A stretch of 64,000 nt of DNA from Chlorella sorokiniana (Eukaryota > Chlorophyta > Trebouxiophyceae > Chlorellales > Chlorellaceae): the NCBI GenBank assembly GCA_025917655.1, contig CP084618.1:1142011-1206010 (forward strand), in the 5' to 3' direction. The translations under genes were made by a program, and so were the position numbers. The number at the start of each line of letters is the position of its first letter. The stretch's first letter is position 1. This document shows positions 52,339 through 64,000 of this stretch, one piece after another. A model generated the notes under the pieces. The model made no database searches, was not told the origin of the DNA, and saw nothing but the letters and a program-made list of their open reading frames with translations.

Positions 52339-55300
52339 TCAGTAGGCGTAAGCAACAACCTTGCCGCTGCGCAGCGCACGTCCGCCGTTGGCGCCATTGC
52401 CGCTGGCCAGCGCATCTTCAGCTTTGCTGTGTTTGGCGGGAATGGCTTGGCCATTGGCGTGGCCATTGGCGTGGCCGTTGGCGTGGCCGTTGGCGTGGCC
52501 GTTCACATCAGTCTGAAGGAAGAGAAAGGGTGTCAGTTGAGCAGGCGCCGGCCGCGGAGCTCCCCTTCTTTGGAAGACTTTTCACACCAATGCGTTGAAA
52601 CATTTACCGCACGATCTAGCACAGACGCACTGCCCTGGCAGCGTACCTTCAGCTTTTGCTTGCGCTCCAGCGCTGTCTCTGCGGCGATACGGCGCAGCGT
52701 CTCCATGGCCTGCTCCTCGCGCCCGACAATGTGCTGCCAAGCCTGGGGGGGGTGTGATGCAGGATGACGCCGGAGCGTATCACATGAATGCTCACAGGCC
52801 GACAAGAGACATATGGTGACCAGCAGAATGGCAGGCTCTTGGCCCAAAGCCAGCAGATGCCCACCTTGTGCATGGTCTTCACGGGACGCAGCGCACGCCA
52901 AACCACGGAGTTGCACTTGAAGCCGCTGCCAAAGCCAACCTGCAAAAGGGGGCAGGGACGATTTGGGCAATAGCTGCACTGCGCGCAGCACAGCGCAGGG
53001 GTCATAGCGGCTTTGTCACAAACCTGCCACACAATGTCGCCACGACGCACGCCCTGCACGCTCTCGATGAAGCTGAAGCTGTACCAGACAGTACTGCTGC
53101 TGGTGTTGCCGTACCTGCGGGGGTCGTGGGCCGCTCAGCGAGGGTGGCATGCATGCAGGTGGGATGCGCAGGCCGCAGTGATGCGGCGCAAGGCAGGGAG
53201 GGCTGCATGCTTAGGGATGGTTTCGGGCTCCAGCAGCGAGACCATGGGCAGCGCGAGCTGTAGAGCAGCATGCCTGCACGGCGCCGCATGCCAGCCCACA
53301 GCAGGTATGCTTGCACAAGCAAGCTGCGCTTCTGTCCGCAGGTCAGGCAGGGCACGGTGTGCCTGGCGCATGCACGTTGCGAACCACCAAAGAAGCAGCG
53401 TGTGGAAGCGCGTTTGACACCAGATGCCCACCACAGGCCCACAACGCACCAGTGCAACGTGTTGGCAGACGGCTCCATCTGGCGCGGCGTGAGCCCCAGC
53501 TGCTTGCTGAGGCCCTCCACCACGCCGCGCCCGCCTGCACGGTGCATGGGGGTGGTGCAGAGGTTGCATGGGAAAGCGGGCGCAAGATTCAAGCCGCAAG
53601 CCAACGACAAAATCCCAGGCGGGCCGGGTGAATGCCTGAGCTGCACCGAAGCTGGGGGCATGCAGCCTTGCCCTCGAATGCCCTGCCCGCCCATCCACCC
53701 ACCCGCATGCAGGCAGAAGTGGTCAAAGGCCTCCCTGAAGTCGGGGATGTACTTTGGCACGCGTGATCTGCAAGGGCAGGTGAGGGGTGGCGTCAATCGC
53801 AATCGACAGCATGCAGTCTGCCTTGCTGGACTGAGAGAGCGCCCGTAATGGAGCAGAGCAGGAGCCTCTGCATCGAGTGGGCTGATGGCGCGTACAGGCC
53901 CGCAGACGCACCTCAGAACACGGCGCGCAACCCAGTTGGCTGCAAACATGAGCTTCTCTGCGGGCCGGATGCGTGCACGGTGTGTCAGCGGCGCGATCGG
54001 GAACGTGTGGCCAGCGAGCGAGGCGCCGCCAGGGGCGCGGGTACGGCTGCAGCGCCCGTTACCAGCCAGGGGAGCACCCACCTGACCAGGGGAGCACCAG
54101 GGGGCCCAGCCGCGTCATGTTGGTCTCCAGCGCCTTGCCGGCCACGCCAACTGAGGTGAGGTGGGGTGGGGAGGCGGTGTGTGACTGATGGCGGAGGTTG
54201 GTCGTGGAAGAAGATTTAACAATAGTATGCGGGCACCGGCGCAGGTAAGCCCGTGCATCTAGGGCAGACGTGGCTGTCGGCTGTTGAGAAGCCTCACCCA
54301 GGTCCTTGGACAGCTCCACACCGATAAAATCACGGTCGTCGGGCGTTGGAACACGCAGCTGCGGCCCAGGCGGGGGTGGGGGGCGGGGGGGCTGTGGAGA
54401 CGGGGCAAGTGAAAGAAAGGATGCAAACGCAAGCTTGCGGCCTGGAGCAGAAATGCGTCACTGGGCGGCGGGGCAGCTGTGCATGCAGCGGCCGCTGGCA
54501 TGTGATAACATTCATATGACTGCCAAAGGGTGACAAACTAGCGGATAGAGCACTGCAACAGGCTGCCCACCGCCACACCCCTCCTGCCTCACCTGTATGC
54601 CTTGTCGTCCGCCCCCAGATGCACCCTCACAACGTGCTGCAGCTCATATTTTGCCCGCCGCCGCCGCTGCGCTTGTTCGTCAGCAGCACGGCGGCTGCAA
54701 AATGAGGGTGAAGGGGGAGGCATGGGTAGGGAGGGTTTTAGATAGGGCTGCAGTGAAGGCGACAGGAACCTCGTGGCACAACGGTGAAGGCAGCAGTTTC
54801 GACACATCGCAACTCTCAGGCATTGTCCTGCACCGCTGCCTGCACTCACCGCTGCCCATGCGGAACATGGTGTTGGGGATGAGCATGGAGCGCAGGTTGC
54901 CGTGGTACCTGCGGTGGCGGGCGGGTGGGCGGGGCGGCTCTGCGGCAGCATGCGGTGGACGCTCCGGTGGAGCCAGCAGGGCCTGAGAGCACGGATCAGC
55001 AATTCCGCGTGCATAGTGCAGCTGTGAGCTGGTCAGCAAGCAGGGGTCAGCGATGCCGCCCCTGCCCACCAGTTCATGGTGATGTTCTCAGTGGAGACCA
55101 CCAGCGCGTACCCGCCGCGGCCGCGCTCCTATCCGGGGGGACGGGCGGGCATTGTGCGAAGGGCGGGTCTTGGCAAAAGGCAGCAGAGGCGCGGTGTGCG
55201 GCTGGTAGGTGCTGGCAAGGGCGGGGCCCGATGGAAGCAGGCAGGCAAACGGCCCCAGCTGCCAACACCCACGCCTGCCCCCACCCGCAGCATCTTGGCT

Positions 55301-57969
55301 GCTAGGTCCACCGCAATCATACCCGCGGAGCAGCCCATGCCGCCTGCATGGGGGCGGGGGGTGGTGGGATGGGGGGGGGGGGGATGGTGGGGGAAGGAAG
55401 GAGGGTGGCAAAATTAGGGTGGCAAAAATAGGGTGGGGACACGGGGAAAAGCTGCAACGTGTGGCTGTGGACAAGCAGCAGGCGCACGGCATGCGAGGGC
55501 AATGCCGCGCTGCTCCGCTGGCGGGCCCAAGGAGGCAGCCTTCCAGCGGCAGGGATGTTCAGCGTGCCAGCCCAGCCTGGCTTCAGCACCCACCCAGATT
55601 GAACGACTCGATGTTTGAGCGCATGCCAAAGTGGTTGATGACCATGGCAGAGAGGGAGGGGGTGGGGTTGAACAGCGAGCAGTTGACAACTGCGGGGGCA
55701 GGCAAGCGAGCCAGAGGCTGGTCAGCTACCAGGCCCAACACTGCTGAGCAGCACGGCGGTTCTGGCAACAATGGTGAGGGCCACCAGCACAGCCATCGCA
55801 CGGTCGGACAGCTGTCCTTCCCCCACAGCCATGTCCGCGGGCACATGCGCCTGCGTGCAGAAGACCGCCCCCAAGCGTGGAGCCGCCCTCACCCAGCACA
55901 TCAATCTGCTTGGGCTTCAGCCCTGTCTTGGCCAGCAGGTCAGCCACAGCGTTGAACATGACCAGCTCAGCCTCCTGTGGGGGCATGTGAGGCGGAGGGG
56001 CAAGTATACAGGCTGTGCACAGTGTGCCGGAATAATCGGGTGCTGTGAAGGCTGTGCACCGATGTGCCACACGAGCCCGCTTGGGGGATGCTGCAGCACG
56101 TACAGGCGCGCAAGACTGCTGCTCCCTGATTCTTCCCCACCTGGCGTGCCCAATTCATGTCGAACTCGGGGGTCGAGGTGCAGGCCTGCGGCGCAGCGGC
56201 GTGCCGAGCTTGGCTCAGCACGTGGCGCGACGTGCGCAGATATGCCCCGCGATTGTGGTGCCGGGCAGGCCCGAGCATCGGCTGGCAATCAACGCGAGCG
56301 CCGGCAAGCAGTGCCTGCTGGCCGAGCCAGCGGCTGAGGCGGGGGGGAGGAGCGCACCTGGCGGGAAGAAGGTTTCCTCGCTGAGCCCTGACTTGTGCAG
56401 GATGCGGGTCTGGAAGTCCATGGACGCCTCGTCGAAAAACTGGAGAGTGGCGGGGAGAAGGGCGGTGAGGATGAGGAAGTGAGGGAGGGGGAGGGGCCGA
56501 GGGGGAGAGGGCGCCAGACCGCAAACAGAGTCTCAGGTGCGGGGGCGAGGGGAGGCGCCGACGAGGGGCGGCAGGCGGGGGCCACCGCCGCACAGCGCGC
56601 AGCCTTGGGCGAGGCGCACCCCGGAGTCGCGGGAGCCTGTTACGAAGCGGTTGTAGGACACCTTGTTCTCGTCCTCTGCAGGGCGGGGAGGGGGGCGGGG
56701 TTGCTTCTTTTAATGCTGTTTTTTGCGGTGCAGCTCAAGAAGGTGCTCGACTGTGTTGTCCATGTCAGTTGTGCAGGCCAGCGAGGTGCGCGGCACATGC
56801 AATCACATTAGATGCAAAGCATAGCGCCTGCTAAAGTTCCAGCCTCGCAAATGGTCTGTCGCAGCCCAAAGGTGCAGGCAGGAGCGCAGCACTGGGCAGC
56901 ACCCTGCGGCGACTGTGGCGGCAGGCCCCAGCGGCAGCCGACTCCCCGCAGCCCCCGCCACCCACCCACCTGGGCGGTAGCACTCAAAGTCCAGCAGGTA
57001 GATGGGTTGCCGGCCGCGCAGCCTCCCCACAGCAGCGCAGCGACGGCACCAAAAGCACCGCAAGCGCTGCGCCCAGAGCGAGGTCACCGCCAGGAAGTGT
57101 GTGGCGCGCCTGCAGAGCGGCGTGCAGCGTCGGCAGCAGCTTGCCAGCGTCGTGCAGCGCGTGCGTGCCGGCCTGCACGGCGGGGGAGGGCACGCATAGG
57201 GGAGGGGCAGTGGTATGAACTGAGGTGTGCGGGCATCGTGTGGGAGATTCCTGCGCAAGGCATCCAGCAGCGGCATCTTGTTGCCGCACGGGGACTCCTC
57301 ACCCCAGCGACATACAGCGCGTAAGCCGCGCCAGCCATAAGTGTGTAGTGGGCACCGGCAAACAGCAGTTTCAGCGACTTGGCCACCCAACGGGGAGGGA
57401 AGTCTGCAGGCGGGCAGCACGAGGTTGTGAGGAGGCTTTGCAAGAGCTGGCGCAGGTGCGGCGGCGGAGCGAGTCGGTTGTCAGCTGGATCTCTTGGCTG
57501 CCAACCCAGAGCGCTCTGCTGCCGATTGCAGTCAATACCCCTGCGCTGCTCGATCCCTGGGCTGCCAAGAAAGCCAGCACTGCCCAGTTTGAGTGCGGAG
57601 TGGACAGAGCAAAAGGGGCTGGTGCAGTCCGGCGGTGAAAAGCGGACGGCGATCCCCATGAGACTGAAGACTGGGATGCATACCTCTTCGGGGGCATGTC
57701 TCCCTTGCGGCGCCCTCAGCCCCCGCCATTTCTGCACCGCGGAGGAACTGCGGCAATCTGGGGCGTACACAGAAGCTCGATTGATGCAATTGAGGCTCAG
57801 GGCGCCCGGGCATCGCATGAAACAAAGCTGGAGCTCCATGGAGGTTGCCAGCTCTGCAAGTTCCGATGGCTTTCTTTTGGGGCGGACGCCCTCCTCTACA
57901 CATCAAAGTGCCGTCTGGATCTATTAACGCCATAAGCAGTCCTCCCAAAGTGCTTAGAAGCACCCCCAT
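52339..57969 (-). CDS. KCS: 3-ketoacyl-CoA synthase (FAE1/KCS family)
   Basis: This is a plant-type condensing enzyme of the ER fatty-acid elongase, adding malonyl-CoA carbons to acyl-CoA to make very-long-chain lipids. A membrane segment ([20 protein letters not shown], near 57350) is followed by [61 protein letters not shown] and [20 protein letters not shown]. The catalytic Cys is in [18 protein letters not shown] (near 55320). Then come [41 protein letters not shown], the His region FDHFCLHAG and the Asn motif [12 protein letters not shown] (near 53090). All three catalytic residues (Cys, His, Asn) are present. The tail carries NGHA repeats and ends VVAYAY and TGA. Frame breaks at 54341-54343 and 54654-54656 fit one missing base each. 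The start at 57969 is only the furthest upstream ATG in the region, 100 bp from the next gene. Confidence 0.85.
52446..52502 (-). repeat. 12-bp tandem repeat encoding (NGHA)n
   Basis: The unit GGCCAACGCCAC and near-identical copies occur about four to five times. On the minus strand they encode NGHANGHA... in the C-terminal tail of the ketoacyl-CoA synthase. Confidence 0.9.
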
Positions 57970-58068
57970 ACTCTAAAGTTTCCAAACACCGGTGCTTGTC
58001 TCCCAAATTGATGTGTTTCGGCGTTGCACGTGCAAAACACGTCCAAAACCGCGGCAGGAATCTGTAAG

Positions 58069-59947
58069 ATGTCGGGAGGCCTCACCAACGCCGACTTCCG
58101 GCGTCTGCTGGCCACCCCGCGGCCTAGCGCTGGCGGCGGCGGCAGGGGCAGCGGCGACGATTCACAGAAGAAGAAGCCCAAGAAGCCGGGTGGCGGGGGT
58201 GGAGGCGGTCGCGGATCTCGCCCAGGAGTCAAGCCTGGGGACAAGGAGGGGCCGACGGATGAGGGCTCCAAGTACAGGTGAGCGCATGCTGAGGACTCGA
58301 GGCGAAGACTGGCTGCCTTTTGTGCAACAGCAGCGCCAGCGAGCCCTGCTTCCCCCTTGCCTGCACGGCTGGAGGCCGCCACCCCTCGCATGCATGCCTC
58401 CTGCATTGCAGGGACCGTGCTGAGGAGCGGCGCAAGGGGCTGTCTGCCGACTTCGAGGGGGTGCCCGACGACCTCGTAGGCCTGCTTCAGGGCCAGGTGT
58501 GCCGCGGGGGGCTCATACCCGCTGAAAGCGAGGCTGACACGCTGTGAACGCCTGCTGTTTGGCTGCCAGCTATGCTGCTTTACCCGTCAGACTGGCCAGC
58601 AGGTGTCAGCGCATCGCCACCGCAACACCCGGATGCTGCTGTTTGTGCCCTGGCGTTTTGCTGCGGCACAGGGTTGTACCGCAGGCTCGGCAACCGCACA
58701 CTGCCCTCTTTCTGCACAAACCCGACTTGCGCCTGCCCACGTTGTGTTGCTTGCTTACTCAAGTTATCAGCTGCTGTCGGTGCCCCCTACCCACACCCCC
58801 ATTCCTCTCACTCTCTCTCACGCACTTATACAACCTACACGCTGCCTGCTGCTCCCAGGATGACCTGCGCACCGTGTCGTACAAGGACTCCAAGTATCTG
58901 GGCGGCGACATCGCGCACACACACCTGGTCAAGGGCCTGGACTTTGCGCTGCTGCAGAAGGTGGGCGGCGCTAGGGCCAGCTGCACAGCCCAGGTCACAA
59001 GCGGGTCCGTGGCCTAGTCGTCACCCAACCCTTAACTGCTGCCGTGTACCCCTGAGAGGCTGTTGGATGATGCAGTCTTATTCCTGTTGTGGCGCTCGAA
59101 CCTTCTCGTATGGGACGTTTTGCTGCCGCAGCGCTGTTGAGGGCGCGTTTTGCCCCCAACGACAAGCGATGCTGCATGCACTCGGACGCAGCCATGCTGT
59201 TGTTGTTGCCGCTGCTCTGCCGACCTTGGTATGCAAAAGGTGTCTTGTTTCGCCCGTGCAGGTGCGCGCTGAGCAGGACACCAAAAAGAGCGGCAATGTG
59301 TTTGGCGACGCCTCTGACGACGAGGACGAGGGTGCGCCCAAGGCGCTGGCCAGGAAGGTGGAGCTGCCTGGGCAGCAGGTGAGCATTGTATGATGAGAGC
59401 GCAACCACGGGAGCACGGGCGAGATCAGCGGAAAGCTGCTTGTGCGAGTATGCTTAGGGTAAGCCCTGGGGGCCTTTGCAAAATTGTGTCTTTGAACCAC
59501 CGCCGTTCTTCCCTGCCTATGCAGGCTGCGCCCACGTTTCACACAGCGCTGGGCCGCGCAGTCCATGCATTCTTCTTCGACCCTGCTCAGCGCGGTCCTG
59601 GGTTACCTGTGGCGGAGCTCTTCTTGCCGCGGTGGGTGGGACATGATTGGCTAGGGAGAACAGGGGCAGCCCAGCTTGCATTACTGCTGTCTAGCAGCCA
59701 GTTGCATGCTGCCGAACGCATGCACCTTTTTGCACCTTTAGTATGACGGTGTGCGACTCTTGATCAATCGTCGCATCGTGACATGTCTGCTGTTGCTGTT
59801 CCCATGCCCAGGCGCACCGCTTTTGTCTACGACATGGATGACCCTGAGGCCGGCGACATTCCAACCACTTTGCGTCGCTCTAAGGAGGATTGCCCCAAGG
59901 TGCAGGCATGCGTTTTCTTGGTGTGTGTGTGTGTGTGTGTGTGTGGT

Positions 59948-59992
<45 letters not shown>

Positions 59993-62072
59993 TGTGGGGG
60001 TGCGCGCGAAGGCAGCACTTTATGCGGTGCGCATACCAAGTACCCCGTATTTTGGCTTCCCTCAGGTGCAAGAGATGTCCATGGGTGGGCTGGACGCGGC
60101 AGTGCTGGACAAGATTGCGCGCATCATGAGCTACATGACTGTGCAAGGTGTGTGAGCAGCTGTAGCTGTATGTGCAGCCATATTACTCTATGCCCAGCCG
60201 AGCTTTGAATGAATGTCAATCTAGCTGCCTGGTTTTGGGGGTGCGCGCAATGCTGTTGTCACAATTGCCTTGGTTTGTTTGGTTTCTTTCCTCTATTTCC
60301 TCTATTTTCAAGAAGACCTTTGTGTGTGCTTGCTTGCTCTGTGTGTAGGAGGCGGCAAGCGAAAGCTCAAAAAGAAGGAGCGGGCTGCATTGTTGCAGGT
60401 GCTCCTTCATCCTGCCTTTCCTACACATGTGGCCTTGCCTACGTTGGATTGCTGGTGCACAACACATGTTCTTATGCGGGTTCTTTTTCCTTCCTTCTCC
60501 CGCTGCAGCAACATGGCCTTGCGGTGCACGGTGTCGTGAAGGGCGCTGACGGTGCCATTGCTGCTGCAGCAGCAGAAGAGCAGCTAGAACCACCCGCAGA
60601 AGAGCTGCTTGCAGCTGGACGAAAGCCTGACGACGATGATGACATTTTTGGAGACGCAGGAACCGACTATGAGCCAACAGTCAAGAAGGACAAGGCAGCG
60701 GAGGCAGCAGAGCGGGAGGCGCGCAAGGGCGGCTACTTTGGTGAAGACCTGCATGCCGACTTGCCACCGCTGCCCAAAGATGGTGCGGAGATAAACTTCT
60801 TTTGCAAGCTGCCTAGTTTTTCCTGGTGTGTTGTGGGTGTTTGCAATGTTCGGTGGTATGCATACACCCTTCTTTCCCCTCGCAGGCGGTCCAGGGGATC
60901 AGTTGGGAGATATGCAAGGTCCTGCGGCAGGTAGGTCGATCTGATATATTAGTTCTGTGGGTGGAATACGTCGAATGGCCTATTGTGATTTATTATATTT
61001 GCCCATGCCCTGATTGTAGGGCCTACGCGTCCTCCTGCTGGGTACGATGCCACGGCTGCCTATGCGCCCATCCCGGAAGATGAGAGTGAGTTTTGTTGGT
61101 GCGGTGTGTTTGTATCCTTGTGAATGTATCCTGTGTGTTCATTGAGAATAATGTTTCTTGCAGCGGTCGGGCGGCTGGCGCGGCTGCACACGAGGTGGTG
61201 GCAGATCTTGCGCGCAAGGAGAAGGTCAAGGAGAAGGAAAAGAAGCGGGCAACTGACATCCTTAGTGGTGGAGACGGTGAGCCTTGCATCTTGTCCCGCT
61301 TTTCGCGCTTGCCATGTACTTACAGGCTGCATGCCCTTGCTCTTGCTCATGCAGATGCATACGCTGAGTGCTACCCATCGTATTACGACTATGGCACAAT
61401 GGTGATGGAGGATAGCGACGACGAAGGGGAGCCTGCCGCTAAGCAGGTGAGCACAAGGTATTTAGCTTTAATGACACACTATTTTGTGTTTGAAGCATAC
61501 GTTGGGCCTTTGCGCAGGGCGGTTTGTCCCGGCGTGATTTCGCTTCCGAGGCGGAATGGCAGGAGTATCAAGCCAGCGGTGTGGCAAGCCGGCAAGCCGA
61601 GGGGCGTGCCAAAGTGGTGCGTGTTGGCTGCCTTAATGCGTTACACCCTTGCGTGAGGCGTTGGTGACTGTTGAGAGCAACATTCTGCTGCTTTCACGAC
61701 CTATCATCCTTTTCCAAACTGCCTGTGCGCGCGGCCGGCAATATCAATGTGTGCCTTTTGCCCACTATTGTTGCAGCGCCAACAGCAACGCGTGGCGTCA
61801 AAAGAGAAGAACAAAATGGCGAGCCAGCTTGGCAAGGTAATGTGCCCCTTTGCTGACCTCGTCTGCGTTTGGCAACTTGATCCATCACCGGGCCGCTTCA
61901 CTCATCGCCCTTGGCATTTACTTTTGTGCAGATACAAAAGATTATGGAAGACAAGGGGTTGGACCATGCGTCTGCCTTTACCAAGGCATCCAAGGGCAGC
62001 GGTGCGAGCGGCGGTGGCGGCGATAATGGCCCCCAGTCGGGTGCTGCCATGCACAAAAAGCGGCGCATTTGA
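58069..62072 (+). CDS. SMU2: RED/IK (SMU2) spliceosome protein
   Basis: This is a homologue of RED (IK), called SMU2 in plants, which binds SMU1 and acts in spliceosome activation. The start MSGGLTNADFRRLLATP matches the family N-terminus. After a Lys/Gly-rich stretch come YRDRAEERRKGLSADFEGVP, DDLRTVSYKDSKYLGGDIAH, THLVKGLDFALLQKVRAEQD, TAFVYDMDDPEAGDIPTTL, a DDDDDIFGDAGTDYEPTVK acidic patch, and YPSYYDYGTMVMEDSDDEGE. DFASEAEWQEYQASG, KMASQLGKIQKIMEDKGLDH and the basic end MHKKRRI follow, with TGA at 62070. Phases agree across roughly 15 exons without a missing base, unlike most genes here. One join (near 61087/61164) may use a weaker GTTTTG donor. It is the last gene before the telomere, about 1.7 kb away. 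Confidence 0.92.
59921..59998. repeat. (GT)n microsatellite in an intron
   Basis: A GT repeat of about 78 bp with one GGTGGT interruption lies just inside the 5' part of an SMU2 intron, after the exon ending ...DCPKVQ-type sequence near 59900. Confidence 0.9.
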
Positions 62073-63679
62073 GTACAGTTGCTTGCAATGCTTTTGTGTG
62101 ATCAAGCTTTGTGCACCTAGCTGTGCGACACTGATTACCACCGATTGTGGAACTCTGGGATGTTGCCTGCGGAGCGGGGTGGTGGCAGGGTAGTCCCCTG
62201 GACTTGTATGAAACATGGGTCCACATCTGAGATGGGTGAGGGGCAAGCAGGTGCACGGTCGGCGGAAGCGGGGAATGCACATGCGGTTGTTGGCATGCCG
62301 AGCCGCTAGTCATGGACTTTGTAGTTAGAGAGCACGTGAAAGGAAGGCTTGTCGCATGCAGATTTGATTCAATGCTTGCTTGCACCATGGGACGTGCGGT
62401 TGAATCCCTGAAGGTTAATAGCGTTGACAACGGGTGGAGTGGCAGGTCTTAGTGTAAAAGATGGCGCTGCTTACCGTCTCTTAACCAAACCAGGGTGGCC
62501 TCTTACTACGCTTATCCCTCACACCAACCTATTGGTGCGCCTTACACTATCACCTGCGAGGCACATGGACCGAAGAAGGATGAAACAATCACAACACGTA
62601 GATAAGACACATACGCACATGCTGTGCCAGCCAAGCTCAGCATGGCTCATGCTGCTGCTGTTACACCCGTGTACATCACAAAAGCGATGACAGGCCTGGG
62701 CTGGCACACGACCCAGAAAGAAGACGCCACACAAACAAAAGGGGGGGGGGGGGGGAGAGGGAGGAGGGGGTCCGTCGACATGGGCAGCAAAGGAGAAGCA
62801 AGAATGACAACAAACAAGAAGGAAAGTCATGTCGAAGGGCTTGGGCAACGGTGGGGTATTCATGCATACAAGACGCATATGAGAAGGGAGGGCAGGCTCT
62901 TGGGTGGGAGTCGAAAAGGCTCTTCTTGCAGTCAAAGAGAATGTGGCGCGTATTCTCAACCAGCTGCCATCCCCCCGCCGCGCGCAGTGGGGCAGAAGCG
63001 CTCTGGCTGGGCAGAAGCGGGCCGGGCCGCTTGGCCGCGCGGCCGGTCCGTCTCCTCCGCACTGCGGTTCGGAGGGCTCCCTCCCACGGTATGTCACATA
63101 TGTTCACCCTCAACTTAAAGCTCGTGAAGGTATGCTTAGATGTTAGCATTACAAGTGCCGCTTCAAGATAACGATTAAGTGGTTGAAGTAGGAGTTCTAT
63201 CATGGGCAACACCAGCACTTGTTTTACACGTGAGGATGAAGGCAAAGGACTAGGCGGCAATGTTCTAGGGTCTTGCGTTGGAATAAAGTGGTGATGAAGC
63301 ATAGAGATGTTGCTTATGTCGGGATCAACGAAAGAAATTGAAAAAATCAAAGCGCAACACATCGGTCGTAAAAACAAGGTTGTTTGATGCGGCGCCCGTG
63401 AAGGATCTTGCAGCACCCAATTTCATTCAATCTACGCGGTTGCGGCTATCAAGCATGCAAACGATAGAGGCAAACAGCTATGGGGATAGCCCAAAGCGCC
63501 TGAATAAGTAAAACCACCGTCTTGCTTGACCAAAGTACCACATTGTGTGCTTAGGGGGCTTGGGAGAACTGATGACGACTGCTTCATATATTCTCTACAG
63601 TCAAGAAAACCTAATTCGCGCGAACAGCCCAATAAAAGAAAGCGAAAAGGAGTTTAGGTTTCTGTCAAGGGTTTCGAGA
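62073..63679. other. Subtelomeric region without supported genes
   Basis: The composition shifts towards AT compared with the gene-rich part. I see short frames only, no family signature, no satellite and no transposon ends. A G run (about 14) sits near 62742. Confidence 0.6.
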
Positions 63680-63752
63680 AACCCTAAACATGGAAAATTG
63701 GGGTTTCAGGGTTTTGGGGTTTAGGGCTTTTTTTAGGGTTTAGTTTTTAGTT
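63680..63752 (+). repeat. Degenerate telomere-like boundary
   Basis: Variant units such as CCCTAAA (inverted), GGGTTTC, GGGTTTTGGGG and TTTTTAG precede the regular array. They look like a decayed or repaired inner edge of the telomere. Confidence 0.75.
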
Positions 63753-64000
63753 TTTAGGGTTTAGGGTTTAGGGTTTAGGGTTTAGGGTTTAGGGTTTAGG
63801 GTTTAGGGTTTAGGGTTTAGGGTTTAGGGTTTAGGGTTTAGGGTTTAGGGTTTAGGGTTTAGGGTTTAGGGGGTTTAGGGTTTAGGGTTTAGGGTTTAGG
63901 GTTTAGGGTTTAGGGTTTAGGGTTTAGGGTTTAGGGTTTAGGGTTTAGGGTTTAGGGTTTAGGGTTTAGGGTTTAGGGTTTAGGGTTTAGGGTTTAGGGT
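63753..64000 (+). repeat. Telomere, (TTTAGGG)n
   Basis: About 35 copies of the plant-type telomere unit TTTAGGG run to the window end, with the G-rich strand pointing outward as expected at a right chromosome end. One unit near 63870 has two extra G. The array continues beyond the window. Confidence 0.98.

Noticed and set aside
62676-63416. A 246-codon minus-strand frame in the subtelomere
   Set aside because: It has Ser/Leu-rich composition without any recognisable motif, a frame crossing a G run, and no splice or start context I could support.

Overview
The window is the right-hand end of a nuclear chromosome of a GC-rich green alga, most likely a trebouxiophyte (Chlorella-like). The evidence is: (i) it ends in an array of the plant-type telomere unit TTTAGGG running outward (Chlamydomonas uses TTTTAGGG); (ii) genes are cut into many short exons with GT(G/A)-AG introns and very GC-rich codons; (iii) the gene set is that of a photosynthetic eukaryote: an FtsHi-type chloroplast protein, chloroplast ribosomal protein L29, thioredoxin m, an SBP-box factor, a plant-type 3-ketoacyl-CoA synthase and a NERD1-like protein. 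I saw no prokaryotic, viral, CRISPR or transposon-encoded genes.

Layout. 0.2-7.3 kb (+): NERD1-like FG-GAP membrane protein. 7.6-8.1 kb (-): small Cys/His-rich protein. 8.75-17.6 kb (-): FtsH-like AAA protein with a degenerate zinc site. 18.1-19.3 kb (+): plastid uL29, head-to-head with the FtsH-like gene. 20.5-22.9 kb (-): unrecognised proline-rich protein, incomplete at its 5' end. 22.9-25.3 kb: no supported gene. 25.3-28.7 kb (-): CDKL-type protein kinase. 29.3-34.7 kb (+): USP22/Ubp8-type SAGA deubiquitinase with a (CAG)36 tract. 35.1-35.8 kb (+): twin-CX9C mitochondrial-type protein. 36.9-40.9 kb (-): mitochondrial pyruvate dehydrogenase E1 alpha. 41.2-42.4 kb (+): thioredoxin m. 43.2-46.0 kb (+): BRX1. 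46.6-51.4 kb (+): SBP-domain transcription factor of the long SPL1/CRR1 kind. 52.3-58.0 kb (-): 3-ketoacyl-CoA synthase. 58.1-62.1 kb (+): RED/SMU2 splicing factor. 62.1-63.7 kb: gene-free subtelomere. 63.75-64.0 kb: telomere. The genes are ordinary unlinked housekeeping and regulatory genes and do not form a pathway cluster. Several pairs share short divergent promoters.

Two window-wide patterns matter most. First, in nearly every gene the reading frame breaks inside conserved motifs. In 18 of 19 cases listed, one missing base repairs it, usually in a run of 3-5 G or C. The simplest reading is a systematic homopolymer-length error in the assembled sequence, so gene models from this sequence alone will be truncated or mis-spliced. 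Second, at least ten introns end in the same extended 3' splice site, (G)TACCGCAG, often with further GTACCGC copies just upstream, and three introns look like GC-AG introns. I found no convincing new multi-gene system. CDS spans below run from start to stop and include introns. Exon borders were inferred by reading phase and protein-family conservation, without transcripts.
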